From NCBI RefSeq assembly GCF_016653405.1, contig NZ_NHSN01000018.1, forward strand, positions 36,524-100,523: a DNA stretch of 64,000 bases, written 5' to 3'. The notes under the pieces were generated by a model. That model was not told where the DNA came from and made no database searches. It worked only from the letters and a program-made list of their open reading frames with translations. The stretch is from Halorhodospira halophila (lineage in GTDB: Bacteria > Pseudomonadota > Gammaproteobacteria > Nitrococcales > Halorhodospiraceae). The translations under genes were made by a program, and so were the position numbers. This document shows, in pieces, positions 24,761 through 33,638 of this stretch. How positions within the stretch are numbered: position 1 is the first letter of the stretch; every line of letters starts with the position of its first letter.

Positions 24761-26788
24761 ATGCTTGGTGAGCTCGGCAACTTTGCCCTGATCCTGGCCT
24801 TCTGCCTGGCCGTCATCCAGTCGATCCTCCCGCTGGTCGGCACGGCCACCGGGGATGCCCGGCTGATGAACTCGGGCCGCTCGCTGGCCGTCGGGCAATT
24901 CGTCTTCCTGCTGGTCGCCTACCTGATCCTGACGGCGGCCTTCGTCACCAACGACTTCTCGATCCGCTACGTGGCCGAGAATTCGGCCGCAGCGCTGCCG
25001 CTGGTCTACAAGATCACCGGTGTCTGGGGTGGCCACGAGGGCTCGATGCTCTTCTGGGTCCTGACCCTCAGCGCCTGGACGGTGGCCGTGGCGGTATTCA
25101 GCCGCGCCCTGCCGCGGGAGATGCTGGCCCGGGTGCTGGCGGTGCTCGGCATGGTGGCCGTCGCGTTCATCGCCTTCACTGCCCTGACCTCCAACCCGTT
25201 CGAGCGCATCTTCCCGGCACCGACCGAGGGCACGGACCTGAATCCGCTGCTCCAGGATCCGGGGATGATCATCCACCCACCGCTGCTGTTCATCGGCTAT
25301 ACGGGCCTGGCGGTCGCCTTTGCCTTCGCCGTCGCCGCGCTCATTGGCGGTCGCCTCGATGCCGCCTGGGCGCGCTGGTCGCGGCCGTGGACCACGGCCG
25401 CCTGGGGCTTCCTGACCCTGGGTATCGGGCTCGGCTCCTGGTGGGCGTACTACGAGCTCGGCTGGGGCGGCTGGTGGTTCTGGGACCCGGTGGAGAACGC
25501 CTCTCTGCTGCCCTGGCTCACGGCCACCGCACTGATCCACTCACTGGCGGTGACCGAGAAACGCGGCGGCTTCAAGGTCTGGACCGTGATGCTGGCCATC
25601 GTCAGCTTCGCGCTGACCGTCCTCGGCGGCTTCATCGTCCGCTCGGGCGTGATCACCTCGGTCCACGCCTTCGCCACCGACCCCGACCGCGGCGTCTTCC
25701 TGCTCGCTATCCTGGCGGTCACCCTGCTGGGGGCCCTGGCCCTCTACGCTTGGCGTGCCCCCAAGGTGGGACTGGGCGGCGTATTCGGCTGGTACTCGCG
25801 GGAATCGCTGCTACTAGCGAACAACGTGCTGTTGGTGGTCGCCTGCGCGGCCATCGCCATCGGCACCCTCTACCCGCTGGCCCTGGACGCCTTTGACCTG
25901 GGCAAGATCTCGGTGGGCCCGCCCTACTTCGATGCGGTGTTCATGCCGCTGATGCTACCGCTGCTGTTCTTGATCGGCATCGGGCCGGTGGTCTCCTGGA
26001 AACAGTCGGACCCCATGGAGACGGTCCGCCAGCTGCGCTGGGTGCTGCTGGTCAGTGCCCTAATCGGCGGCGTCTGGCCGCTGACCATGGGCGCCTGGAA
26101 CCCGCTCACCGCCCTCGGCCTCGGCCTGGCGGCGTGGATCCTGCTGACCGCTGCGGTGGACCTGTTCCGGCGCTTCAGCCGGCGGCGTCAACAGGGGGCT
26201 GGCAAGGCGCTGCAGGCGGCCTTGCGCCCGAGCTTCTTCGGCATGCACCTGGCCCACGGCGGCCTGGCCCTGGTGGTCATGGCCATCGCCATGGTCAACA
26301 CCTATGAGGTCGAGCGGGACGTACGCCTGGCCCCGGGCGAGACCGCCACCGCCGGGGCGTACCAGTTCCGCATGCTCGACAGTGAGGTCGTCCGCGGGCC
26401 GAACTTCGACGGCCAGCAGGCCACCGTCGAGGTCCTCAATCAGGACGGCGAGGTCATCGACGTCCTCCACCCGCAGCGGCGCTTCTACGACTCGCAACCG
26501 CAGATGCCCATGCACCAGGCCTCGCTGAACCGCGGCATGACCCGCGATGTCTACGTATCGCTGGGTGATGATCTGGGCGAGGGGGCGTGGACCATGCGGC
26601 TCTACTACAAGCCGTACATGTTCTGGATGTGGACCGGATGCCTGCTGATGGCCTTCGGCGGCTTCCTCGCGGCCGCGGATCGCCGCTACCGCATGGCCAG
26701 CGACCGGCGCACGGTCTCCGAGGCCCACGTCGACAGCAACGACAACCGCGTGGTGGGACCGGCCTCGGCGCAGGAGCCGTCATCATGA
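24761..26788 (+). CDS. ccmF: Cytochrome c haem lyase subunit CcmF
   Basis: Large inner-membrane protein of 675 residues that, with CcmH and CcmI, forms the thioether bonds to apocytochromes. Around 13-15 transmembrane segments; the periplasmic tryptophan-rich motif is WGGWWFWDPVENASLLPW; GGHEGSMLFW and HPPLLFIGY are further hallmarks. The C-terminal periplasmic domain before the last helix is present. The stop overlaps the ccmG start (ATGA). Confidence 0.96.
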   Translation: MLGELGNFALILAFCLAVIQSILPLVGTATGDARLMNSGRSLAVGQFVFLLVAYLILTAAFVTNDFSIRYVAENSAAALPLVYKITGVWGGHEGSMLFWVLTLSAWTVAVAVFSRALPREMLARVLAVLGMVAVAFIAFTALTSNPFERIFPAPTEGTDLNPLLQDPGMIIHPPLLFIGYTGLAVAFAFAVAALIGGRLDAAWARWSRPWTTAAWGFLTLGIGLGSWWAYYELGWGGWWFWDPVENASLLPWLTATALIHSLAVTEKRGGFKVWTVMLAIVSFALTVLGGFIVRSGVITSVHAFATDPDRGVFLLAILAVTLLGALALYAWRAPKVGLGGVFGWYSRESLLLANNVLLVVACAAIAIGTLYPLALDAFDLGKISVGPPYFDAVFMPLMLPLLFLIGIGPVVSWKQSDPMETVRQLRWVLLVSALIGGVWPLTMGAWNPLTALGLGLAAWILLTAAVDLFRRFSRRRQQGAGKALQAALRPSFFGMHLAHGGLALVVMAIAMVNTYEVERDVRLAPGETATAGAYQFRMLDSEVVRGPNFDGQQATVEVLNQDGEVIDVLHPQRRFYDSQPQMPMHQASLNRGMTRDVYVSLGDDLGEGAWTMRLYYKPYMFWMWTGCLLMAFGGFLAAADRRYRMASDRRTVSEAHVDSNDNRVVGPASAQEPSS

Positions 26789-27318
26789 ACAAGCGACTGC
26801 TGCTGCCGCTGCTGCTGACCCTGCCGGTCCTCGGCCTGCTCTACGTGGGCCTGAGCCTGGACTCGCGCAGCCTGCCCTCGCCGCTGGTCGGCCAACCGGC
26901 ACCAGCCTTCGAGCTGGAGTCGCTGCGCGACTCCGGGGTCACCCTGACCCGGGAGGACTTCGTGGGCGAGATCGCCCTGGTCAACGTCTGGGCGTCCTGG
27001 TGCGAGAGCTGCCGCCATGAGCACCCCTACTGGCGCCAGCTGGCTGAGCGGGGCATCGCCATCCACGCCTTCAACTACCGTGACAGCCGGGAGAGTGCCC
27101 AGCGCTACCTGGATCTCTTCGGCGACCCGTTCCGCGAGATCGCCTACGATCCGCGGGCGGAGGCGGGCATGGAGTGGGGCGTGTACGCCACCCCCGAGAC
27201 CTATCTGCTGGACGCCCAAGGCGTCATCCGGCACAAGCACATCGGGCCGGTGAACGCCGAGGTACTGCGCAACGACATCCTGCCCTTGATCGAGGAACTG
27301 GAGGCGGAGCGGTCATGA
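26785..27318 (+). CDS. ccmG: Thiol:disulfide interchange protein CcmG/DsbE
   Basis: Membrane-anchored periplasmic thioredoxin-fold protein of 177 residues that keeps the haem-binding cysteines of apocytochromes reduced. Signal anchor at about 5-23; active site W-C73-E-S-C76 within NVWASWCESCRHEHP; cis-proline region YATPETYLLD. ATGA overlap with ccmF and with ccmH. Confidence 0.95.
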   Translation: MNKRLLLPLLLTLPVLGLLYVGLSLDSRSLPSPLVGQPAPAFELESLRDSGVTLTREDFVGEIALVNVWASWCESCRHEHPYWRQLAERGIAIHAFNYRDSRESAQRYLDLFGDPFREIAYDPRAEAGMEWGVYATPETYLLDAQGVIRHKHIGPVNAEVLRNDILPLIEELEAERS

Positions 27319-27845
27319 GCGTAACTCTGGTTGCAGCGTCGCAGGCGCGCCGCGGCGACACCACCGGGCAGCGTCTTCGAGGGCTGCTCGTGGCGCTTTT
27401 CCTGCTCGCCGGGGCGGCGGTGGCCGCGCCGGCCGGCGCGGTCTCCATTGGCGAGCCGCTGGATTTCGAGACCGAAGAGCAGGAAGAGCAGTACTACACC
27501 CTGGTCCGGCAGCTGCGCTGCACCGTCTGCCAGACCGAGACCATCTACGAGTCGCCGGCAGAGCTGGCCGGGGACATGCGCCGCCGCGTCTACGAGATGA
27601 CCGTCGATGGCTACGACAAGGACGAAATCGTCGATTTCATGACGGCGCGCTACGGCGACTACGTCCGCTACAACCCGCCGCTGCAGATGAACACAGCCCT
27701 GCTCTGGGTCAGCCCCTTTTTGCTGCTGGTCATCGGCGGCGTGGCGTGGCTGCAGGTCATCCGCCACCGTCAGCAGAAGGCGGCGCAGACTGATCTGACC
27801 GAATCCGAGCGGCGGGCGCTGGAACGTTTCCGGCGCGGCGACTAA
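27315..27845 (+). CDS. ccmH: Cytochrome c maturation protein CcmH (CcmL-type)
   Basis: Thiol component of the haem lyase, 176 residues. A signal peptide (about 21-42) precedes the periplasmic helical domain with the redox motif QLRCTVCQTE (Cys69, Cys72), then DEIVDFMTARYGDYVRYNPP and a C-terminal helix anchoring it. It lacks the TPR half, which is encoded by the next gene. The N-terminal 20 residues are a slightly long pre-signal stretch; the ATG overlaps the ccmG stop and is kept. Confidence 0.94.
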   Translation: MSVTLVAASQARRGDTTGQRLRGLLVALFLLAGAAVAAPAGAVSIGEPLDFETEEQEEQYYTLVRQLRCTVCQTETIYESPAELAGDMRRRVYEMTVDGYDKDEIVDFMTARYGDYVRYNPPLQMNTALLWVSPFLLLVIGGVAWLQVIRHRQQKAAQTDLTESERRALERFRRGD

Positions 27846-27860
27846 CCCAAGGGGGAATCG

Positions 27861-28757
27861 ATGAGTGGAGCCTTCGTAGGGGCCGTTGTGGTCCTCTGCA
27901 CCCTCGCCTTGATCTTCGTGCTCTTCCCGCTGCTGCGGGATGCCGCGCGGACGCGGACGCAGTCGCGTCGGCAGGTCAACGCAGCGATCCACCGGGACCG
28001 TATCCGTGAGCTGGACCAGGATCTGGAGAACGGCACCCTGAGCCGGGCGCAGTACGACGCGGCGGTCGCCGACCTGGACCGGGACCTGGTCCAGAGCGGG
28101 GCCATCGACAGCGAGGAGGAGCAAGCCGGCTATCTGCCGCGGGCCCGCCGCGGGGTGGTCATCGCGGCGGCCACCGTCAGTGCCGTGGCCGTGCCGGTGC
28201 TGGCGCTGTCCATGTACCACTCCCTTGGCGACGAGCGCGCCTTCACCCAGGCTGGCACTCCGACCACGCCGGATCGCCAGCAGCAGTCTGGCGCACCGGG
28301 GCAGCCGCAACAGCACGACCCGGACGAGATCGAGGCCATGGCACAACAGCTGCGTGATCGGCTGGAGCAGAGCCCCGACGACCCCACCGGATGGGTCCTC
28401 TACGGCCGCACCATGATCTACCTGGAGAACCTCGACGAGGCCGAGAACGCCTTCCGGCGGGCGCTGGATCTGGGTGCGGACGACGACCCCAACCTTCTCG
28501 CCGAGTACGCCGATATCCTGGCGGCGACCACCGGCAACCTGCAGGGTGAACCCATGGAGTATCTCCAGCGCGCCCTGGAGATCGATCCGGAGAACGTCCG
28601 CGCGCTGTGGCTGGCTGGTACCGCGGCCTACAACAACGCGGACTACGAGGGGGCCCGATCCTACTGGGAAGAGCTTCTGGACGTCGTACCGCCGAACTCC
28701 CAAGAGGCGCAGGCGATCCAGTCGAACCTGCGGCAGCTGCCGGACGGCGAGGGCTGA
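27861..28757 (+). CDS. ccmI: Apocytochrome c chaperone CcmI (CycH)
   Basis: Two-domain protein of 298 residues. The N-terminal part has two membrane segments (about 5-25 and 95-115) flanking a cytoplasmic loop with the CcmI motif (NAAIHRDRIRELDQDLENGTLS). The C-terminal periplasmic part (about 155-298) is made of tetratricopeptide repeats such as GWVLYGRTMIYLENLDEAENAF. It binds apocytochrome C-termini and presents them to CcmF/H. Last gene of the ccm operon. Confidence 0.92.
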   Translation: MSGAFVGAVVVLCTLALIFVLFPLLRDAARTRTQSRRQVNAAIHRDRIRELDQDLENGTLSRAQYDAAVADLDRDLVQSGAIDSEEEQAGYLPRARRGVVIAAATVSAVAVPVLALSMYHSLGDERAFTQAGTPTTPDRQQQSGAPGQPQQHDPDEIEAMAQQLRDRLEQSPDDPTGWVLYGRTMIYLENLDEAENAFRRALDLGADDDPNLLAEYADILAATTGNLQGEPMEYLQRALEIDPENVRALWLAGTAAYNNADYEGARSYWEELLDVVPPNSQEAQAIQSNLRQLPDGEG

Positions 28758-28764
28758 TCCGGCC

Positions 28765-28798
28765 GTCGGGCTGCGGGCGACGCCGCCCGCAGCCCGAC
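28765..28798. terminator. Strong hairpin between convergent ccmI and the thioredoxin-like gene
   Basis: A perfect 15-pair GC stem (GTCGGGCTGCGGGCG and its complement) with an ACGC loop. It has no T run on either strand, so it is terminator-like rather than a classic intrinsic terminator; it may serve both convergent transcripts. Confidence 0.6.
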
Positions 28799-28809
28799 GC
28801 GGGAATGAA

Positions 28810-29262
28810 TCAGTTGTCCGCCACCTCCTGAGCCATATCGCGGATCTCCGACGCATCCCGCGGCGGAGCCAGGGCATCCTGGAATGCGCCCTCGCCGTCG
28901 AAGAACATCAACACCCCGGCGGTGCTTACCCCGTACTGCTCGGCGAACGCCTGCCCCTCAGGGGTCCCCAGGTCGGCCACGATGAACGACACGCCGGCCC
29001 GCTCCTCTTCGCTGAGCCCATCGAGCTGATCCATGATCCCCATGCTGGTCGGGTTGGCGGTCTCGTGCGTGAGCACGCCGATCGGCTCCCCCTGCCCGAT
29101 CCGGGTCAGGTCGGTGCTGAAACCGCCCCCCGGCAAGCTCTGCCAGATCAGGCCCGCGGCACCGAAGATGATCCCCAGCGCCAGCAGCCAGCTGGCCCAG
29201 CGCGGCAGATTCCTCGGCCGCTGCTTCTTCCCGCCCGGCGGCCCCTGCCTGGTCTCGGCCAT
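28810..29262 (-). CDS. Membrane-anchored thioredoxin-fold protein lacking the CXXC
   Basis: About 150 residues, not named in any family I can place firmly. A basic N-terminus (KKQRPRNLPR), one anchor helix (WLLALGIIFGAAGLIW) and a periplasmic domain with the late thioredoxin pattern AFAEQYGVSTAGVLMFFDG (the usual Val-x-x-Thr-Pro region, here STAG). At the position of the active-site cysteines it reads HETANPTSMGIMD: there is no cysteine in the protein. It might bind a thiol protein or act as a scaffold. ATG 29262 follows GGGGAGGAG. It is divergent from nrfA and convergent with ccmI. Confidence 0.72.
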   Translation of the reverse strand: MAETRQGPPGGKKQRPRNLPRWASWLLALGIIFGAAGLIWQSLPGGGFSTDLTRIGQGEPIGVLTHETANPTSMGIMDQLDGLSEEERAGVSFIVADLGTPEGQAFAEQYGVSTAGVLMFFDGEGAFQDALAPPRDASEIRDMAQEVADN

Positions 29263-29379
29263 GTTGCTCCTCCCCTGCTCTGCAATGGATGGTCGGACTG
29301 AACCAGCATCCAAGGCTGCCGCCGGGCGAAGGAACATGCAAGGTTCTGTATTGGACGGCTCCGCTCATCGAGCACTACG

Positions 29380-29393
29380 ATGATCATGATCAA
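29380..29393. promoter_or_regulatory. FNR/ANR-like binding site
   Basis: ATGATCATGATCAA matches the FNR consensus TTGAT-N4-ATCAA at nine of ten positions and contains a 12-base perfect palindrome. It lies between the divergent thioredoxin-like and nrfA genes, 24 bases before the nrfA ATG. That is closer than a class II activator site would allow unless the transcript starts inside the gene, so which gene it serves, and how, is open. Confidence 0.55.
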
Positions 29394-29417
29394 TCCGATC
29401 GACCACGGAGTGGGACG

Positions 29418-31019
29418 ATGGGCGAGTGGGCAACTCGGTTCACGACAGTGATACTCGGTCTCATCCTGATCGGCGGTATCGTCGGCCTGACCCTGGCCGT
29501 TGCCGGCAACGGCGATGGGAGCGCCCCCACCGGGGCCGCAGCGGCGCATCACGACGGCGACGCCGACACCTCCGCCGAGGAGATCGACGCGTGGGATCTG
29601 GGCATCGGCAACAGCGCCTTCCGGCACCTGCCGCAGTATCGCTCGTACCAGAAGAACTGGGACGACACAGTGATGACCGAGTACGGCGGCTCGGTCCCCC
29701 ACCACAAGCACGACGGCGAGAGCCCGCTGCCCGAGGGCTACCGGCACGCCCAGCCGTACCTGAAGAACCTGTGGCTCGGCTACCCCTTCTCGTGGCACTA
29801 CGAGCGCGCCCGCGGCCACACCTATGCGGTCATCGACGTGACCACCACCGACCGGATCAACCGCTACAGCGAACAGGCGGACCTGCCGGCCACCTGCTGG
29901 AACTGCAAGGGCAACACCATGCCGCAGCTGCTCGAGGCCAAGGGCGACGACTTCTGGTCCTCGAACTTCCACGACTACCGCAAGATCCACGATCCGGCGG
30001 ATCACGCCATTGGCTGCACCAATTGCCACGACCCGAACGAGGACATGCGGCTACGGATCACCAGCGTCCCGCTGAAGGCGTACCTGGAGCGCCAGGGTAA
30101 GGACTGGCGCAACAAGTCCACTCAGCAGATGCGCTCGCTGGTCTGTGCCCAATGCCACGTGGAGTACTACTTCGAGGACGGCGATCACGGCGTGGCCGCC
30201 AAGCCGCACCTGCCCTGGGACGAGGGCCTCGACCCGGGGGACATGTTCGAGTTCAAGGAGGACGGTGACCCGGAGCGCGACGGGTTCAAGGGGCAGTTCG
30301 TCGACTGGGTGCACCCGGTCTCGGAGACACCGATGATCAAGGTCCAGCACCCGGAGTTCGAGATGTACCAGGGCAGCGTGCACGCCGAGGCGGACGTCGC
30401 CTGTGCCGACTGCCACATGCCGCGGGTGAGCAAGGGCCGGGCCGATATCACCTCCCACCACCTGACCTCGCCGCTGAGTAGCGAGGAGATGATCAAGAAA
30501 TCGTGCCAGGGCTGCCACGAGGACAAGTCGCCGAGTTGGCTGCGCGAGCGCACCGAGTCTCACCAGGAGCGGGTCTGGCGGCAGCTGAACGTCGCCCAGG
30601 AGAAGTCGGTGCGCGCCCACGAGGCCGTCCGCCTGGCCCGGGAGCTGGACGAGGAACAGCTCGACGCCGACTTGCTGGATGAGGCCCGGCAGATGATCCG
30701 CCGCGGGCAGTGGTACTGGGACTACGTCTCGGCGGAGAACAGCGCCGGCGCCCACAACCCGAGCAAGGCGCTCGATACCCTGGCCTCCTCGCAGCAGTAC
30801 AGCAACCGCGCCGTGGAGCTGGCCCTGCGCGCCAGCGACTACGCGATCGCCTCGGATCTGTTCGCCGCTCCCATCGAGGAGCTGGTGCCACCGATCATGG
30901 AGCACAGCCGGGCGCTGCAGATGGATGAGGAGCACTTGGCCTCCCACCCGTGGCTGGAGTACCTGGACCCGCTGCCGGAGGCTGACAAGGTCTGGGACGG
31001 CCAGAAGCGGCTGCGCTGA
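29418..31019 (+). CDS. nrfA: Ammonia-forming cytochrome c nitrite reductase NrfA
   Basis: Pentahaem periplasmic enzyme reducing nitrite to ammonium with six electrons; 533 residues, slightly longer than E. coli NrfA (478). An N-terminal signal or anchor helix (VILGLILIGGIVGLTLAV) is followed by five haem motifs: CWNCK (about 160, the lysine-ligated catalytic haem), CTNCH (about 199), CAQCH (about 242), CADCH (about 328) and CQGCH (about 362). Active-site features are also present: the CAQCHVEYYF segment and K-x-Q-H in MIKVQHPEFE. The ATG at 29418 follows GGAG; the longer frame upstream covers the FNR-like site. nrfH follows after 20 bases. Confidence 0.95.
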   Translation: MGEWATRFTTVILGLILIGGIVGLTLAVAGNGDGSAPTGAAAAHHDGDADTSAEEIDAWDLGIGNSAFRHLPQYRSYQKNWDDTVMTEYGGSVPHHKHDGESPLPEGYRHAQPYLKNLWLGYPFSWHYERARGHTYAVIDVTTTDRINRYSEQADLPATCWNCKGNTMPQLLEAKGDDFWSSNFHDYRKIHDPADHAIGCTNCHDPNEDMRLRITSVPLKAYLERQGKDWRNKSTQQMRSLVCAQCHVEYYFEDGDHGVAAKPHLPWDEGLDPGDMFEFKEDGDPERDGFKGQFVDWVHPVSETPMIKVQHPEFEMYQGSVHAEADVACADCHMPRVSKGRADITSHHLTSPLSSEEMIKKSCQGCHEDKSPSWLRERTESHQERVWRQLNVAQEKSVRAHEAVRLARELDEEQLDADLLDEARQMIRRGQWYWDYVSAENSAGAHNPSKALDTLASSQQYSNRAVELALRASDYAIASDLFAAPIEELVPPIMEHSRALQMDEEHLASHPWLEYLDPLPEADKVWDGQKRLR

Positions 31020-31039
31020 GCCACGCGGAGGACCCACGG

Positions 31040-31495
31040 ATGAGACGCTTCGGCCCCCTCGGCATCATCGCGCTGCTGATCGTGCTACTGGCCCTCCTGC
31101 TCGGCGGCGGCTACGGCGCCCATGAGCTGACCATCAACAACCACTTCTGCGCCGCGTGCCACGCCTACGAGAAGACCTCGTGGGATCAGAGCGAGCACCG
31201 GCAGGTGGACTGCATTGCCTGCCACACCAAGGGCTTCGCCTACGACAAGATCCAGGGCACACGCAAGGTCTGGCTGACCGTCACCGGGCAGGTGAATCCC
31301 CACAACGACCCCCTGCCCCGCTACCCCGAGGAGACCAGCGAGAACTGTGTGGACTGCCACATCACCGACGCCATCGCCGAGGAACAGCCCTTTTTCATCG
31401 CCCGGCACAACCGCTACATGGAGCATGCCCCCACGTGCATGGCCTGCCACGATTCCGGCCACGACCGGCAGCTGCAGCGGATGAAGCGCCCCTAG
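31040..31495 (+). CDS. nrfH: Tetrahaem quinol dehydrogenase NrfH (NapC/NirT family)
   Basis: Membrane-anchored tetrahaem cytochrome of 151 residues that passes electrons from quinol to NrfA. N-terminal anchor at about 7-27, then haem motifs CAACH (37-41), CIACH (58-62), CVDCH and CMACH. Conserved HNRYMEHAPTCMACHD near the end. The gene follows nrfA, whereas most nrfHA operons place nrfH first. Confidence 0.93.
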   Translation: MRRFGPLGIIALLIVLLALLLGGGYGAHELTINNHFCAACHAYEKTSWDQSEHRQVDCIACHTKGFAYDKIQGTRKVWLTVTGQVNPHNDPLPRYPEETSENCVDCHITDAIAEEQPFFIARHNRYMEHAPTCMACHDSGHDRQLQRMKRP

Positions 31496-31529
31496 GCGGC
31501 TCTGCGGCCGACCCAGCCGCAGAGCCGCC
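31495..31529. terminator. Terminator-like hairpin after nrfH
   Basis: A perfect 14-pair GC-rich stem (GGCGGCTCTGCGGC and its complement) with a 7-base loop, starting at the nrfH stop codon. No T run follows. It lies between convergent nrfH and the oligopeptidase gene. Confidence 0.65.
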
Positions 31530-31547
31530 GCCCTCCGGGGCCGGCGC

Positions 31548-33638
31548 TCAGCCGTCGGGGCGACCGAAGACCCAGAGCACGAAGGCGTAGCGCAACGCCA
31601 CCTCGCGCAGGTAGTCGAAGCGTCCGCCCGGGCCGGCGTGGCCGGCGCTCATGTTGGTGTAGAGCAGCAACGGATTGTCGTCGGTCTTCAGCGCGCGCAG
31701 CCGGGCCACCCACTTGGCCGGCTCCCAGTAGGTCACGCGCGGGTCCGAGACCCCGGCGGTGGCGAGGATCGGTGGATAGGCGCGGGCCTGGACGTTCTCG
31801 TAGGGCGAGTAGCCGAGGATCGTACGGAAGGCCTGCTCGTCTTCCAGCGGATTGCCCCACTCCGGCCACTCCGGCGGGGTCAGCGGCAGGCTCGGATCGC
31901 TCATGGTGTTGAGCACGTCGACGAAGGGGACATCGGCCACGGCCGCCCCGAAGAGCTCCGGGCGCTGATTGAGCACGGCGCCGACGAGCATGCCGCCGGC
32001 CGACCCACCGTGGACGACCACCCGCCCGGCGCCGGTGTAACCGGCCTCGATCAGGTGCTCGGCACAGGCGACGTAGTCGCTGAAGGTGTTCGGCTTGTGC
32101 TCGAGCTTGCCCGCCTCGTACCAGCGATAGCCACGCTCCTTGCCACCGCGGACGTGGGCGATGGCGTAGACGAAGCCGCGATCGACCAGCGAGAGACGGT
32201 GCGGCGAGAAGGCGGCCGGCTGGCTGATGCCGTAGGCGCCGTAGCCGTTGAGCCACAGCGGCGTCTCCGCCCCCGGCTGCACGTCCGCCCGGTGGAGCAG
32301 CGAGATCGGCACCCGCTCCCCATCGGCGGCCGTGGCGTAGAGCCGCCGCGCCACGTAAGCCGCCGGGTCGTGCCCGCTGGGGATCTCCTGCTCCTTGCGC
32401 AGGCTCCGCACCCGGGTCTCCATGTCGTAGTCGTAGACCCGTCCCGGCGTGGTCAGCGAGGAGTAGCTAAAGCGCAGCCGGGTGGTCTCGTATTCGAGCC
32501 CGCCGGCGAGGCCCAGCGCATACGCCGCCTCCTCGAAGGCGACGCTGTGCTCGGCGCCATCGGCCAGACGCCGGACGACGATCCGCGGCAGCGCATCCTC
32601 GCTCTCCAGGCGCACCAGGTGATCGCGGAAGAGCAGCATGTCGTGGATCAGCACACCGGGGCGATGCGGGACCAGCTCCTCGAAACGCCCCGGCTCCGGG
32701 GCCTCGAGCGGCACGCGGACGATGCGAAAGTCCTGCGCCGCCCGGTTGGTCAGGATCAGCCAGTGCTCGCCGCTGTCACTGACCGTGTACTCCACGCCGC
32801 GCTCGCGGGGCATCAGGCAGCGGAACCCGGCCTCCGGATCGTCGGCGGGCGCGGCGTGGACCTCCGAGGTAGTGTGATCGTGGGTCTCGATGAGCAAAAA
32901 CCGCCGGCTCTCGGTGCGCTCCAGGCCGATAAAGAAGCCGGGATCGGTCTCCTCGTAGACCACCTCGTCCGCGCTGGCCGGATCACCCAGCCGATGCCGG
33001 TAGACCCAGAGCGGCCGGTGCTCATCGTCCAGGACGGTGTAGAAGAGCGTGCACCCGTCCCCGGCCCAGACAAAGTCGCCGCGGGCCTGCTCCAGGCACT
33101 CGGGCAGCTCGACCCCGCGCTCGAGATCGCGGATGCGGATGGTGTACGCCTCGGCACCGCTGGTATCCACGGCGTAGGCCAGGTAGCGGTGATCGTCGCT
33201 GTGGGCCCAGTCACCGAGCTGGAAGTAGGCGTGCCCCTCGGCCAGGCGGTCACCGTCGAGCAGGACCTCCTCGGCCCCTCCGCCGCGCGGGCGGCGACAC
33301 GCCACCGGGTGCTGCCCGTCGGCGCGGTAGCGCACGTAGTACTCGTAAGGACCGTCGGGATCCGGGACCGAGGCGTCCTCCTCCTTGATCCGCCCGCGCA
33401 GCTCGGCAAAGAGCCGCTCGCGCAGCGGCGCCACCGGCTCCATCACTGCCTCGGTGTAGGCGTTCTCTGCCTCCAGGTGGGCGCGGATGGCCGGCTGCAG
33501 TTGCCCGGGGTCGAGCATCGCCTCCCGCCAGTTCGGGTCGCGCAGCCAGGCGTAGGGATCGTTCAGTTGCACCCCGAAGCGCTCGATGACCTCGGGGGCC
33601 TCGGCGGCCCGCGGCGGCTGCGGCGTCGATGCGCTCAT
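31548..33638 (-). CDS. ptrB: Oligopeptidase B (prolyl oligopeptidase family S9)
   Basis: Serine peptidase of 696 residues, like E. coli PtrB (686), cleaving short peptides after basic residues. An N-terminal segment (DPYAWLRDPNW) and a seven-bladed propeller occupy about 1-410; the C-terminal alpha/beta hydrolase has the nucleophile in HGGSAGGML (about Ser546), the Asp in AGVSDPRV and the His in MSAGHAG. No signal peptide, so cytoplasmic. Its ATG overlaps the stop of the upstream thioesterase gene, making a three-gene unit of thioesterase, thioesterase, peptidase. Confidence 0.92.
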   Translation of the reverse strand: MSASTPQPPRAAEAPEVIERFGVQLNDPYAWLRDPNWREAMLDPGQLQPAIRAHLEAENAYTEAVMEPVAPLRERLFAELRGRIKEEDASVPDPDGPYEYYVRYRADGQHPVACRRPRGGGAEEVLLDGDRLAEGHAYFQLGDWAHSDDHRYLAYAVDTSGAEAYTIRIRDLERGVELPECLEQARGDFVWAGDGCTLFYTVLDDEHRPLWVYRHRLGDPASADEVVYEETDPGFFIGLERTESRRFLLIETHDHTTSEVHAAPADDPEAGFRCLMPRERGVEYTVSDSGEHWLILTNRAAQDFRIVRVPLEAPEPGRFEELVPHRPGVLIHDMLLFRDHLVRLESEDALPRIVVRRLADGAEHSVAFEEAAYALGLAGGLEYETTRLRFSYSSLTTPGRVYDYDMETRVRSLRKEQEIPSGHDPAAYVARRLYATAADGERVPISLLHRADVQPGAETPLWLNGYGAYGISQPAAFSPHRLSLVDRGFVYAIAHVRGGKERGYRWYEAGKLEHKPNTFSDYVACAEHLIEAGYTGAGRVVVHGGSAGGMLVGAVLNQRPELFGAAVADVPFVDVLNTMSDPSLPLTPPEWPEWGNPLEDEQAFRTILGYSPYENVQARAYPPILATAGVSDPRVTYWEPAKWVARLRALKTDDNPLLLYTNMSAGHAGPGGRFDYLREVALRYAFVLWVFGRPDG

